A stretch of 63,180 bases of DNA. Source: an uncultured Propionibacteriaceae bacterium. GTDB lineage: Bacteria; Actinomycetota; Actinomycetes; Propionibacteriales; Propionibacteriaceae. Positions 43,722 through 53,123 of the stretch are shown here, one piece after another. The stretch lies in contig CALBCJ010000031.1 of assembly GCA_937926975.1 (NCBI GenBank), positions 1 through 63,180 of the forward strand, given 5' to 3'. Both the position numbers and the translations under genes were made by a program. The notes under the pieces are model-generated. The model was not told the DNA's origin. It made no database searches and saw only the letters and a list, made by a program, of their open reading frames with translations. Positions within the stretch are counted from its first letter, which is position 1, and the number at the start of each line of letters is the position of its first letter.

Positions 43722-44141
43722 ATGTGGTCCAAGCGGGAGAGCATCGACTACAGCCTCCAGCGCCGCCGGGCGCTGGAGTCGCTGCGTGGTCGCGTGCGCA
43801 GCCTGACCAGCGCCGATGTCTGCGACGCCGACCCGATGCTGGTCCGGGCAGCGCTGCACCACGGGGAGCTCTCGCAGGTCCGCTGCCCGGTGCGCGACTG
43901 CGGCCGGCTGGTCAACCTGAGCTACACCTTCGGTGAGCAGCTCGGCCAGTACTCAGGCCGGATCAAGAGCACCGCCGAGCTGAAGGACATGCAGAGCGAG
44001 TTCGGAGAGTTCCGGGTCTGCGTGGTCGAGGTCTGCACCGAGTGCGGCTGGAACCACATGATCCGGTCGTATCTGCTGGGGGACGGCGTACGGCGCAAGC
44101 CACCACGCCGGCAGAAGACGGTTGAGGACATCTATGGCTGA
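43722..44141 (+). CDS. DUF5318 family protein
   Basis: A 139-aa cytoplasmic protein with a basic start (MWSKRESIDYSLQRRRALE), a short helical domain, then a zinc-ribbon-like pair CPVRDCGRL (near 62) and CTECGWN (near 105). The conserved end (KTVEDIYG) and position directly before a class A PBP gene are typical of actinobacteria. A link to cell-wall synthesis is inferred from this context. The start is 7 nt after TACCCT (43709-43714). Its 3' end overlaps the PBP start by 8 bp. Confidence 0.9.
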   Translation: MWSKRESIDYSLQRRRALESLRGRVRSLTSADVCDADPMLVRAALHHGELSQVRCPVRDCGRLVNLSYTFGEQLGQYSGRIKSTAELKDMQSEFGEFRVCVVEVCTECGWNHMIRSYLLGDGVRRKPPRRQKTVEDIYG

Positions 44142-46320
44142 CTCCACAGCCCGGGCCCGGGGCCCGCGGCGCTCGGCACGCACGGCCCGGCCGGCCTGGA
44201 AGCGGCGGCTGGTGGCCGGGCTCAAGGCCCTGACGATCCTGTTCCTGGTGCTCGGGATCCTGGCCCTGGGCGGGACCGCGATCGCGTACCAGAGGATCGC
44301 CTTCCCGGACCCGAACACCGAGTTCCAGATGAACAAGTCGACGGTCTTCTACCGCGACGGGACCACCCAGCTCGGCTCGTTTGTCGAGCAGAACCGGACC
44401 ACCATTCCCCTGTCGCAGATGCCGAAGCACCTGCAGGACGCGGTGGTCTCGGCCGAGAACCGGGAGTTCTGGACCGACAAGGGGATCTCGCCCAGCGGCA
44501 TCTTCCGGGCCGGCTGGAACATCGCCCGCGGCCGGGAGCTGCAGGGCGGCTCGACGATCACCCAGCAGTACATCAAGGTGCTGTACCTGACCCAGGACCG
44601 CACCGCGACCCGGAAGGTCAAGGAGCTCCTGCTGGCCGTGAAGATAGGCCGCAGCATGCCGAAGGAGCAGATTCTCGAGGGCTACCTCAACACGATCTAC
44701 TTCGGGCGCGGTGCGTACGGGGTGCAGGCCGCCTCACGGGCGTACTTCAACGTCGACGCCAAGGACCTCACTGTGCCCCAGTCGGTGGCTCTGGCGTCCA
44801 TTCTCAACAGCCCCGGAACACTGGACCCGAGCGACGGCCAGAAGTCGGTCGACCGGCTCACCAAGCGCTATGCGTACGTGCTGGACGGCATGGTCCAGAT
44901 GGGCGCGCTCTCGCCGGAGGACAAGGCCGCCGCGGAGGCTCTGCCGGACTTCCCGGAGGTCCCCCGCAGCTCGCGGCTGGGCGGCCCGAAGGGCTTTCTG
45001 CTGAAGGCGGTCGAGGCCGAGCTGGTCGCGAACGGGTTCACCGCGGCGCAGATCTCCGGCGGCGGGCTGCAGATCATCTCGACCTTTGACCCGGCCGCCC
45101 AGGAGGCGGCGGTCACCTCCGCCCAGAAGTGGACCCAGCAGGCCGCCGCCGCAGCGGCCAAGAAGCAGGACCCGAACCAGCTCCACGCGGCGCTGGCCTC
45201 GGTGGAGGTCGGCACCGGCGAGGTCCTGGCCATGTACGGCGGGCCGGACTATGTCGCGAGCTCGCGCAACTGGGCGACGACCGACCGGATGGCGGCGTCC
45301 ACCTTCAAGACGTACGCCGTGATCGCGGGGCTGCAGGACGACTTCTCGCTGCGGTCGCGGCTGAACGGCAACACCTTCACCCCCAAGGGGGACAAGGTCC
45401 CGGTCCGCAACGAGTTCTCCACCCAGTACGGCGAGGTGACCCTGACCAAGGCCATCGCCGAGTCGATCAACACCGCTTTCGTCGACCTCACCGAGCGGAT
45501 GAAGAACGGGCCCCAGAAGATCGTCGACGTGGCGAACGCCGCCGGGGTCCAGAAGGGCGCCGGCTGGGACCTCAACAACCGGATCGCGCTCGGCTCGGCC
45601 GAGGCCAGCCCGCTGGACCAGGCCACTGGCTACGCGACCATCGCCAACATGGGCGTTCACGTCCCCTCGCACGTGGTCCGGGAGGTGCGGGACCTGCGCG
45701 GGCAGGTGCTGTACCAGGCGAAGCCGGCCACCAGCCGGGCCTTCAGCGAGGACGTCGCCCGCGACACCACGTACGCGCTGCAGAACGTGGTCAACGAGGG
45801 CACCGGCGCCAAGGTCTCCAGCCTGGGCCGCGACATCGCCGGCAAGACCGGGACCGCCGGGGTCAATGACGACGTCGTGTCGAGCTGGTTCGTCGCGTAC
45901 ACGACGAAGGTCTCGACCGCGGTCATGTACGTGGCCGGTGACGCCGGCAACGCCGACCTCGACCCGTACGCGCGCCGCGGCGACGCCACCTTCTTTGGCG
46001 GCACGTACCCGGCGCTGACCTGGCTCGACTACATGAAGGTCGCTACTGAGAACTACCCCAACGAGAAGTTCCGAGGCCCGGTGTACGTGAACGGCAAGAA
46101 CGCCCCGCCCGACGACCCGTCGCCACAGGCGCGTCCCAGCTCAGCGCCGTCGTCGAGCGTCCCTGCCACCCCGTCGGCCCCGGCGCCGTCAGCCTCCGAC
46201 GGGCCGCAGCCAAGCGCCTCGGCCAGCGGCCCGTCGCAGAGTTCGCGCCCGTCGCGGACCCGCGGCCGTCCGAGCATCGAGCCGCCGACCGCCTCGGTCC
46301 CAGAACCGAGGACCAGCTAG
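44134..46320 (+). CDS. Class A penicillin-binding protein
   Basis: A bifunctional peptidoglycan glycosyltransferase and transpeptidase of 728 aa. A basic cytoplasmic tail and a membrane anchor (about 35-55) precede the GT51 domain (AENREFWTDKGIS near 108, GGSTITQQYIKVLY near 140, YLNTIYFGRGAYGVQAASRAYF near 185). The transpeptidase domain has the active-site Ser in AASTFK near 388, SIN near 448 and KTGTAG near 572. A Pro/Ser-rich tail of about 70 residues follows. PonA-like. GAGGAC precedes the ATG. Confidence 0.96.
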   Translation: MADSTARARGPRRSARTARPAWKRRLVAGLKALTILFLVLGILALGGTAIAYQRIAFPDPNTEFQMNKSTVFYRDGTTQLGSFVEQNRTTIPLSQMPKHLQDAVVSAENREFWTDKGISPSGIFRAGWNIARGRELQGGSTITQQYIKVLYLTQDRTATRKVKELLLAVKIGRSMPKEQILEGYLNTIYFGRGAYGVQAASRAYFNVDAKDLTVPQSVALASILNSPGTLDPSDGQKSVDRLTKRYAYVLDGMVQMGALSPEDKAAAEALPDFPEVPRSSRLGGPKGFLLKAVEAELVANGFTAAQISGGGLQIISTFDPAAQEAAVTSAQKWTQQAAAAAAKKQDPNQLHAALASVEVGTGEVLAMYGGPDYVASSRNWATTDRMAASTFKTYAVIAGLQDDFSLRSRLNGNTFTPKGDKVPVRNEFSTQYGEVTLTKAIAESINTAFVDLTERMKNGPQKIVDVANAAGVQKGAGWDLNNRIALGSAEASPLDQATGYATIANMGVHVPSHVVREVRDLRGQVLYQAKPATSRAFSEDVARDTTYALQNVVNEGTGAKVSSLGRDIAGKTGTAGVNDDVVSSWFVAYTTKVSTAVMYVAGDAGNADLDPYARRGDATFFGGTYPALTWLDYMKVATENYPNEKFRGPVYVNGKNAPPDDPSPQARPSSAPSSSVPATPSAPAPSASDGPQPSASASGPSQSSRPSRTRGRPSIEPPTASVPEPRTS

Positions 46321-46413
46321 TCGCCGCTGCCGGGACCGAGGCCTGCAGGCGTGACCTGTGCCCGATGACCAGACTGGCCAGGACCCACCGCCCAGCCTCG
46401 CCGGGTGATCGGG

Positions 46414-46872
46414 TCAGCTGCCGATGCTGCAGCGCATCGCCGGGCAGCGGGACTCGGTGAAGCCGGCCGCCTCGTACATGGGCCGCCCGTCAGCGGTGGC
46501 GTACAGCTCGACGCGGGTCACCCCGGTGCTGCGGGCCCAGCCCAGCAGGGCGTCGAAGACTCGGCGGGCACAGCCCCGGCCGCGGTACGGGGGCAGGGTG
46601 CAGATGTTGCTGATCACGATGTCTCGGCCCTGCGGAACGCCGGGGGACGGGGCGGCGTCGCGGATCATCGCCGTGCCCCCGCAGACCACCTGCCCGTCGA
46701 GCTCGAGCACCAGCATGCAGTGGCTGGGGTCGTCGATCCGCTCGGCGAACCAGCGCTCGGCGTTGGCACGCCAGAGCGGGTCAGAGGGGTCGGTGCCCAT
46801 GGAGGTGAACATCTGCGCTCGCAGCCCAACGAGGGCGGGTACGTCGTCGGGCCGGGCGCGGCGAGGCTGCAT
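46414..46872 (-). CDS. GNAT-family N-acetyltransferase
   Basis: A 152-aa single-domain GNAT protein with the acetyl-CoA loop ICTLPPYRGRGCARRVFDALL (near 92) and the C-terminal YEAAGF motif near 133. The substrate is not evident. ATG 46872 follows TAGGGT (46884-46879) by 6 nt on the minus strand. It converges on the PBP gene. Confidence 0.9.
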   Translation of the reverse strand: MQPRRARPDDVPALVGLRAQMFTSMGTDPSDPLWRANAERWFAERIDDPSHCMLVLELDGQVVCGGTAMIRDAAPSPGVPQGRDIVISNICTLPPYRGRGCARRVFDALLGWARSTGVTRVELYATADGRPMYEAAGFTESRCPAMRCSIGS

Positions 46873-47435
46873 GCCGGCACCCTACTGTGCTGAGCTGTGA
46901 CCCGGGCAGCTCAGCGCCACCGCAGGCCGCCACCGCAGACGGCTGAGGTCCGCCCCCCGCAGACCGGCGAGGGCTTCGGCAGGTCCCGGCTCGCGGCTCG
47001 GGTCACCGCAGACGGCTGAGGCCTCCACAGGCCCGGTGCCGAAGTCTGGTCTGACAAGCCAGGAGCGCCGGGCCCGGTGCCGGGAGCCTGGCCCAGGAGC
47101 AGCGGCCGGTGCCCCTCGGCCGAGCGGGCAGCTGCCGTACGCGCAGCGACCCAGCCCAGATTTTTTAGCCAGAGCGGCAGAATCTCGCCGCAGGTGACCT
47201 GCCGGGATGGTTCAATACCCGCCAGCGGACCTCCCCGACCAGTCCTTCCCCCGGGGATGCCTCCGCGGCCCTCGCGCGAGCATTTTTGACTAACGTCCCA
47301 CGGTGTGGACAACCTCGCGTCAATTTATGCAACGTCTCGTCGCGAATGCTTGGATGCTCCTGGGCGCGTAGCCGCCCCGGCTCGGCGCACCCCCGCGCCG
47401 GTGCCGATCCTGACAGGAGATACAGGAGATAGAAG
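46873..47435. other. Divergent intergenic region before the aminopeptidase gene
   Basis: About 560 bp without a gene. It holds two identical 17-bp direct repeats (ACCGCAGACGGCTGAGG at 46932 and 47005), and an AT-rich stretch at 47281-47335 with TTGACT (47286-47291) that may contain the promoter. Just before the start codon, ACAGGAGAT occurs twice in tandem (47414-47431), giving two ribosome-site-like GGAGA motifs. Confidence 0.55.
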
Positions 47436-49292
47436 ATGACCCCTCTTCCGAAGGCGGCGCTGGCCGTCGTCTCCGCTGTGAGCCTAGGGCTGGGTTCTGC
47501 CGTGGTCGGCGTGCCTGCTGCTCAGGCTGCAGCACCTGCTGTGTCGTCCCCGACCCCTGATGTGGCTGCCCTGGCCGGTGACCTGGCCAAGCAGCAGCTG
47601 AAGTGGGAGCGGTGCGACTTCGGGCTCAGCGGCCTGAAGTGGGCGTTGAAGCCCAACATCCAGTGCGCGACGGTGAAGGTGCCGCGGGACTGGCACAACC
47701 CGACCAACGGGAAGACCTGGTCGGTCCGGATCTCACGGGTGAAGAACGTCGACCCGGCCAGCCCCCAGTCGAAGGGCATGATCCTGGGCAACCCTGGCGG
47801 ACCGGGCGGTTCGGGGCTCTCCCTGGGCCCGTACGTGGACGAGAAGGTTCCCGAGCTCCGGGCGCACTACAACGTCGTGGGGATGGACCCGCGCGGGGTG
47901 GGGCAGAGCAGCCAGGTGTCCTGCACGTACACGTTCGACCCGAACAGCTCGGACCCGAACGCGGAGAAGAAGGCGATCGGGGAGCAGTGCTCGCAGAACG
48001 AGGACGTGCGCACGATCACCACCGAGCAGACCGTGTACGACATGGACTTCATCCGGCACCTGCTGGGTGAGAAGAAGCTGGGCTACATCGGGTACTCGTA
48101 CGGGACCTGGCTGGGCGCCTGGTACGGCAACGTCTTCGCCGCCAACGCCGGCCCGATGGTCCTCGACTCCTCGACCGATGCCACGCTGCCCACCCTGCAG
48201 CGGACCTGGGAGGTGCAGCCGGTCGCGCGGGACCGCCAGTTCGGCATGCACCTGATGGGGTGGATCGCCCGGCAGGACGGGACCTACCACCTGGGGACGA
48301 ACCCGGACCAGATCCGGGAGCGGTACTTCGCAGCCGCCGAGCGCGTCGACCCCACGGTGCTGATGCTGACGTGGCTGCTGTCAGGTGGTCTCCTCGCCTT
48401 CTCCGACAACAGCCAGTACCCGAAGGCAGCCGACGCGGTAGCGACCATCATCCGGGTCGGCGAGAGCGGGAGCTCAGAGATCCTGGAGCGGGCGAAGACC
48501 GACCCGACCGTGGCGGCTCAGCAGGTCCTGCAGCTGATGGCGGCCGAGGGGAAGGACCCGGCCACCCGGGCTGCGGCGGCCGAGCAGGTCTCGACCCTGG
48601 AGCGGCTGGGTCAGGTGAAGGCCCAGTCGTCGAAGACCCGTAAGCACAACAGTGCTTTCGACTACATCGCCTGTGGTGACGGTCAGTGGACTCAGGGCGA
48701 GGCGTACTGGAAGGAGTGGGCCGACAAGACCGCGCCTCAGGCCCGCCTGAGCGCCTCCTTTGGCTCGCTGGACGTCCCGGTGTGCGCCTTCTGGAAGACC
48801 AGCACGTCGATGCCTGCGCTGAGTCAGACGCAGGCCAAGACGCTTGTGATCCAGTCGGAGCTGGACTCGCAGACCGGGTACGAGCTCGGCTACACCACCG
48901 GGACGAAGCTGGCGAACACCAGCGCGATCTTCGTCGACAACGAGGGCAGGCACGGGCTCTTCCCGTACCAGACGGACTGCCTCGACCGGCCGACGAAGGA
49001 CTTCCTCCTGACCGGGAACCTGCCGAAGGACATCACGGTCTGCCAGGCCAAGCCGCTGCCGAAGGAGAAGCAGACCTTCGAGAGCTGGCAGAAGCTGGAC
49101 GAGAACGGTCAGCACGTCCCGCCGGGCGGCGCGCTGGCCACGCCGGACACGACGGCGGTGCCGCAGACGGACGACGACCCGGTGGCGGCCGCCGCAGCCT
49201 CGCAGATGAGCAGCCAGGTCCGGCCTGCGATCCAGGCCAAGTACGGCCCCGAGGGAGTCAAGATCCTGGAGGAGGCGGGGGTGCTGAGCTAG
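47436..49292 (+). CDS. Secreted tripeptidyl aminopeptidase-like alpha/beta-hydrolase
   Basis: A 618-aa exported protein of the Streptomyces Tap/SlpD-SlpE type. The signal peptide spans about residues 1-31 (ending AQA-AA). Catalytic features: oxyanion region GNPGGPGGSG near 115, GMDPRGVGQSS near 148, nucleophile GYSYGTWLG near 222, Asp in SELDSQTGYE near 478 and His in EGRHGLF near 510. These enzymes remove tripeptides from extracellular proteins. The ribosome site AGGAGA lies 7 nt before the ATG. Confidence 0.93.
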   Translation: MTPLPKAALAVVSAVSLGLGSAVVGVPAAQAAAPAVSSPTPDVAALAGDLAKQQLKWERCDFGLSGLKWALKPNIQCATVKVPRDWHNPTNGKTWSVRISRVKNVDPASPQSKGMILGNPGGPGGSGLSLGPYVDEKVPELRAHYNVVGMDPRGVGQSSQVSCTYTFDPNSSDPNAEKKAIGEQCSQNEDVRTITTEQTVYDMDFIRHLLGEKKLGYIGYSYGTWLGAWYGNVFAANAGPMVLDSSTDATLPTLQRTWEVQPVARDRQFGMHLMGWIARQDGTYHLGTNPDQIRERYFAAAERVDPTVLMLTWLLSGGLLAFSDNSQYPKAADAVATIIRVGESGSSEILERAKTDPTVAAQQVLQLMAAEGKDPATRAAAAEQVSTLERLGQVKAQSSKTRKHNSAFDYIACGDGQWTQGEAYWKEWADKTAPQARLSASFGSLDVPVCAFWKTSTSMPALSQTQAKTLVIQSELDSQTGYELGYTTGTKLANTSAIFVDNEGRHGLFPYQTDCLDRPTKDFLLTGNLPKDITVCQAKPLPKEKQTFESWQKLDENGQHVPPGGALATPDTTAVPQTDDDPVAAAAASQMSSQVRPAIQAKYGPEGVKILEEAGVLS

Positions 49293-49360
49293 CCCTCGTC
49301 TGACGACGACTGGCGGCCGGGGCCATGTGCCTCGGCCGTCAGCCTCTATAGGCTGACCCA

Positions 49361-50902
49361 GTGAGTCTGACCGCGTACCGAACGCCCGAGCCGGCCGCCA
49401 GGCTGCTGCTGAACCGGTTCGGCGGGCCGCTGGGGCGCCACGCCAGCACCGTCGGCAGCGTCGTCCGCGGCCCGGGGGCGCTGATGCTGATCGGTACCCT
49501 CTCCTGGCTGGTCCTGATGCTGCGGCAGGTGCCGTGCCGGCAGAGCGTCGCCGGGCAGCCGGTCAACACCTTCTACCGGCTCTGCTACACCGACATCCCT
49601 GTGCTGTACCAGGTCCGGGGGCTGGCCGAGGGGCAGGCCGTGTACACCGAGGTGGCCTGGGAGTACCCGGTGCTGACCGGCTGGCTCGTCCAGCTGGCGG
49701 CCTGGCTCACCAACCTGCTCGGGGTGACCGCCGCGCCGGGGCTCAGCGCCCAGCAGGTGCTCGACAACGCCAACATCTTCTTCGCCGTCTGCTCGGTGCT
49801 GCTCTTCGTCTGCTTCCTGGGGACCATCGAGCTGACCCGCCGGATGCTGCCCGACCACGGCTGGACCGCTGGCCTGATGCTCGCCGCGTCGCCGGTGGTG
49901 ATGGCGAACGGCCTGATCAACTGGGACTTCCTGGCGGTTGTCCTGACCGCGGCGGCGATGTTCGTCTGGGCCCGGGGCAAGCCCTTCTGGGCGGGTCTGC
50001 TGTACGGGCTGGCGGTCGCCGCCAAGCTGTACCCGCTGTTCATCCTGGGCCCGCTGGTGCTGCTGCTGGTCCGGGCCCGCCAGCTGGACGCGCTGAGCCG
50101 GCTGCTGGCCGGGGCCACCGCCGCCTGGCTGGCGGTGAACCTGCCGGTCTGGCTGGTCACCCCCAACGGCTGGCTGTACTTCTGGAGCTTCAACCAGCAG
50201 CGGGGTGCTGACCTGGGGTCGATCTGGTACGTGATGTCGCTCGGCCAGATCCCGGTCAGCAACGTCAACCTGTGGTCGATGGTGTTCCTGGTGGCGGCCT
50301 GCTTCGGGGTCGCGGTGCTGGTCTTCGTGGCGCCCCGCCCGCCCCGGGTGGGGCAGGTGGCGTTCATCGTGGTCACCCTGTTCCTGGTCCTGAACAAGGT
50401 CTACTCCCCGCAGTACGCGCTGTGGCTGCTGCCGCTGCTGGTGCTGGCCCGGCCGCAGTGGCGGGCCTGGGCGGTGTGGACGGTCGGGGAGCTGGTCTAC
50501 TTCGCCGCGATCTGGGGGCACCTGGCCGGGACCCTGCGACCCGGCTCCGGAGGGGCCGACCGGGTCTACTGGCTGGCGGTGTTCATCCGGGTCGTGGTCC
50601 AGCTGTGGCTGGTCCTGGGCACCATCGGCGACATCCTCCGGCCGCACGAGGACCCGGTCCGGGCTGGCGGCGTCGGCGACCCCATCGGCGGCGTCCTGGA
50701 TGACCGCTGGCTGGAGCGGGTACCGCAGGGCGGCAAGGCCGCCCGGCACCTGCCGACGCCGGAGCCGGAGCCGGACGAGGCCGTACGGGCTCGCCACTCC
50801 TCGTCCCCAGCACCCGAGCCAGAGCCTGGAGCCACGCCGACCAGGGCTTGCCGGTCCCTGCCGCTCGATGACCCAGACGACCCGGCCGAGCCGGACGAGT
50901 GA
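49361..50902 (+). CDS. GT87 (DUF2029) membrane mannosyltransferase-like protein
   Basis: A 513-aa multi-pass protein with about ten or eleven membrane segments. The N-terminal luminal loop carries the GT-C acidic motif YTDIPVLYQVRGL near 78 and EYPVLTGWL near 102, as in polyprenyl-phosphate-mannose-dependent enzymes such as PimE. A cytoplasmic Pro-rich tail of 60 residues ends it. GTG 49361 stands 6 nt after TAGGCT (49349-49354). The next gene overlaps by GTGA, so both likely act on the same envelope glycan. Confidence 0.88.
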   Translation: MSLTAYRTPEPAARLLLNRFGGPLGRHASTVGSVVRGPGALMLIGTLSWLVLMLRQVPCRQSVAGQPVNTFYRLCYTDIPVLYQVRGLAEGQAVYTEVAWEYPVLTGWLVQLAAWLTNLLGVTAAPGLSAQQVLDNANIFFAVCSVLLFVCFLGTIELTRRMLPDHGWTAGLMLAASPVVMANGLINWDFLAVVLTAAAMFVWARGKPFWAGLLYGLAVAAKLYPLFILGPLVLLLVRARQLDALSRLLAGATAAWLAVNLPVWLVTPNGWLYFWSFNQQRGADLGSIWYVMSLGQIPVSNVNLWSMVFLVAACFGVAVLVFVAPRPPRVGQVAFIVVTLFLVLNKVYSPQYALWLLPLLVLARPQWRAWAVWTVGELVYFAAIWGHLAGTLRPGSGGADRVYWLAVFIRVVVQLWLVLGTIGDILRPHEDPVRAGGVGDPIGGVLDDRWLERVPQGGKAARHLPTPEPEPDEAVRARHSSSPAPEPEPGATPTRACRSLPLDDPDDPAEPDE

Positions 50903-51993
50903 GCAGAAGGGGCGCCGGAGACGGTCCCCGGCTGGTGGTCCAGGCCTGGCTGGGGAGCCGGCTGGTGCTGGTGCTGGTCGCGGTCTGGGTGATGCTCACC
51001 ATGAACCGCAGCGTCACCGACGTAGCCGCCAACTGGGACGTTCAGCACTTTCTGAGGATCGCCCGCGAGGGCTACCCGGAGCGCAAGGAGACCGCCTTCT
51101 TTCCGGGGCTGCCGCTGCTGCTGCGGGCCAGCGGCTGGCTCGGCGCCGACCCGGTCGTGGTCGGGGTGCTGCTGTCCCTGCTGGCTTCGGCGTTCGCTGC
51201 CTGGGGGCTGTACCGGCTGGGCGGCCCGCGAGCCGGGGTGGTGGCCGCTGCGGCCTGGCTGATCGCGCCGACCACGGTGTTCACCATCGTCCCGTACACC
51301 GAGAGCCTGTTCTGCGGCTTTGCCTTCTGGGCCTGGGCGAAGGCCAAGGACGACCGCTGGGGGCAGGCGGCGCTGCTGGCCGCCGGGGCCTGCTGCTTTA
51401 GGGTGTCGGGACTGTTCCTCCTCGCCGGGCTGGGAGTGCTGGCGCTGACCACGCCGGGGCGGCGGTGGGGTCGGCTGGAGTGGCTGATGCTGCCGGCGCT
51501 GGTCCCCGCCGGGTACGCGTTCTACCTGCGGCTGCGGTACGGCAGCTGGACCACCTGGTACGCGGCGCAGGCCGAGGGCTGGTCGCGGGGCCTGACCTGG
51601 CCCTGGGAGTCGATCGCCCACACGATCCCGGCGGTCCTGCCCGGCGCGTACGCCGACCACCCCGGCTGGGCCTGGGTGTTTCGGGCCGAGATGGTGTCGC
51701 TGCTGGTCGGGCTGGTGACCACGGTGACCTGCCTGCTGCGGCGGCGCTGGGGGGAGGCGACCTGGGTCGGGGTGCAGGTGCTGGCGTTCACCACCTCGTA
51801 CTGGCTGATGAGCGTGAACCGGGCCGTGCTGCTGTGGTTCCCGCTGTGGCTGCTGCTCGGTGAGTGGGCCACCAGCGGGACCGGTCTCAGCCGGGGAGGG
51901 CGCCGTACGGTCGCGGTCGGCGCGGCCGTGCTCAGCGTGCTGGTGATGATCTGGTGGGCGCAGCTGTTCTACACCGGCGCCTGGGCCAGCTGA
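50899..51993 (+). CDS. PIG-V-like GT-C mannosyltransferase
   Basis: A 364-aa membrane protein with about nine hydrophobic segments. The motifs WDVQHFLRIAREGYPERKETAFFPG (cited in two parts: WDVQHFLRIAREGY near 47 and TAFFPGLPLL near 65) and PYTESLFCGFAFWAW near 135 are those of bacterial PIG-V relatives (GPI mannosyltransferase II family), which use dolichyl or decaprenyl-phosphate mannose. It is coupled to the GT87 gene by a 4-bp overlap. Convergent with the DUF2207 remnant only 2 bp away. Confidence 0.85.
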   Translation: MSRRGAGDGPRLVVQAWLGSRLVLVLVAVWVMLTMNRSVTDVAANWDVQHFLRIAREGYPERKETAFFPGLPLLLRASGWLGADPVVVGVLLSLLASAFAAWGLYRLGGPRAGVVAAAAWLIAPTTVFTIVPYTESLFCGFAFWAWAKAKDDRWGQAALLAAGACCFRVSGLFLLAGLGVLALTTPGRRWGRLEWLMLPALVPAGYAFYLRLRYGSWTTWYAAQAEGWSRGLTWPWESIAHTIPAVLPGAYADHPGWAWVFRAEMVSLLVGLVTTVTCLLRRRWGEATWVGVQVLAFTTSYWLMSVNRAVLLWFPLWLLLGEWATSGTGLSRGGRRTVAVGAAVLSVLVMIWWAQLFYTGAWAS

Positions 51994-51995
51994 GG

Positions 51996-52901
51996 TCAGA
52001 TGGGGTAGTGGTGGAACACCGGGATCTCGGCGATGCTGCTCAGGCCGGACACCACCGCGGTCACGGCGGAGCCGAGGCCCTCCCCGCCGGCGAAGGCCAG
52101 CCCGGACCGGTCCACGTACCAGGCCCACGGCACCTGGTACTGGCCGTGTGCGGCGAGCTGGACGAAGACGTCGACCCCGTCCTCCCACGGGATCTGGTCC
52201 GGGTCGATGGTCCGCAGGTACTCGCGGAAGCCGATCGCCTGCGCGTACGCCGCGCTGCCGTCGGCTGTCCGGGGAGCACCCTTCAGGCCGATCGCGAAAG
52301 CACCAATGGAGAGGGTCAGGAGCGGCAGGCCCGTCAGGACGATCAGGTGGGGATCGATCTGCGGCAGCAGGCCCAGCGCGAGCATCGCTACGAACGCCAC
52401 AGCCCACCAGCACAGTCGCTGGTTCCACGGGCTGCGGGCGAAGAAGCCGAGCTGGACGACCTCCCGACCGAGGCAGCGGCGTACCGGTGCGCTCAGCTTG
52501 TTTCGGGCGCTGGGAATGAAGACGGGGGCCAGGCCGGGGAAGAGGGTGGCGTAGACGAGCAGCTCGTGCGGCAGCAGACCGTGCGGCGGGGCAGCCCGGA
52601 GCAGTCGGCCGTGGTGGCCCGGACCGACCCGCTGCACGACCAGGTAGCCCCGGACGGCCAGGTCGACGAGGGTCGCGGTGACCGCAGCGGTGGTGGCGTT
52701 TCGGCTGACGAGCGTGCCGACCACGGCCGGCGCCAGTCCGGGAGGAGGGGTGGGCTGGGGCACCACGGGGATGGTGGCGCCGAGCTCGACGGACCGGTCG
52801 GCGCCGGGCACCGGTACCTGCCCCGGCGGAGCTTCCCGGTAGCTGCGGTCCCGGTTCCGCCGGTACACGACCACCACGCCCACAGCGATCAGGACCGACA
52901 C
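51996..52901 (-). CDS. Truncated DUF2207 paralogue (C-terminal part only)
   Basis: A 301-aa open frame homologous to residues about 310-600 of the DUF2207 protein next to it: a membrane helix (SVLIAVGVVVVY), the shared line RNRDRSYR, LVDLAVRGYLV, LLPHELLVYATLFPG and the strictly shared RTADGSAAYAQAIGFREYL. It lacks the N-terminal extracellular domain and the Gly-rich tail. The frame begins in mid-helix (GTG) without a ribosome site, while the signal peptide is encoded upstream in another frame (52902-53035). So it is probably a decayed copy, although a cytoplasmic product could still be made. Confidence 0.7.
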   Translation of the reverse strand: MSVLIAVGVVVVYRRNRDRSYREAPPGQVPVPGADRSVELGATIPVVPQPTPPPGLAPAVVGTLVSRNATTAAVTATLVDLAVRGYLVVQRVGPGHHGRLLRAAPPHGLLPHELLVYATLFPGLAPVFIPSARNKLSAPVRRCLGREVVQLGFFARSPWNQRLCWWAVAFVAMLALGLLPQIDPHLIVLTGLPLLTLSIGAFAIGLKGAPRTADGSAAYAQAIGFREYLRTIDPDQIPWEDGVDVFVQLAAHGQYQVPWAWYVDRSGLAFAGGEGLGSAVTAVVSGLSSIAEIPVFHHYPI

Positions 52902-53035
52902 GACCAGGCTCGGGCCGAGCCCCAGCAGGAGCCAGCCTGCCCGGTCGGGCTCTGGGCGTGCGCGTACGGGGCGCTCACCAGCCAGACGACAGCCGTCAGC
53001 ACCGCCGCGGCACCGCCCCGAGTCCTTGTCGTCAC
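52902..53035 (-). pseudogene. Out-of-frame signal peptide and promoter of the DUF2207 copy
   Basis: From GTG 53035, 7 nt after TATCGT (53048-53043), a frame encodes a good signal peptide (VTTRTRGGAAAV, then LTAVVWLVSAPYAHAQ). Directly after it the frame that continues into the membrane helix (EPDRAGWLLLGLGPSLVV) is shifted. The DUF2207 ectodomain of about 280 residues is missing between the two. Confidence 0.7.
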
Positions 53036-53123
53036 ACGAGTCACGATAGAGAACCCGGGGGCTACCCGGCCTTGTCGAGGGTCCACCAGGTGCGCGGCGT
53101 CGCTGCCTGGGCCGGCTCGCAGG

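Noticed and set aside
46918..47070. Further copy of the palindromic element
   Set aside because: Contains the 17-bp direct repeat instead; neither conserved end is present.
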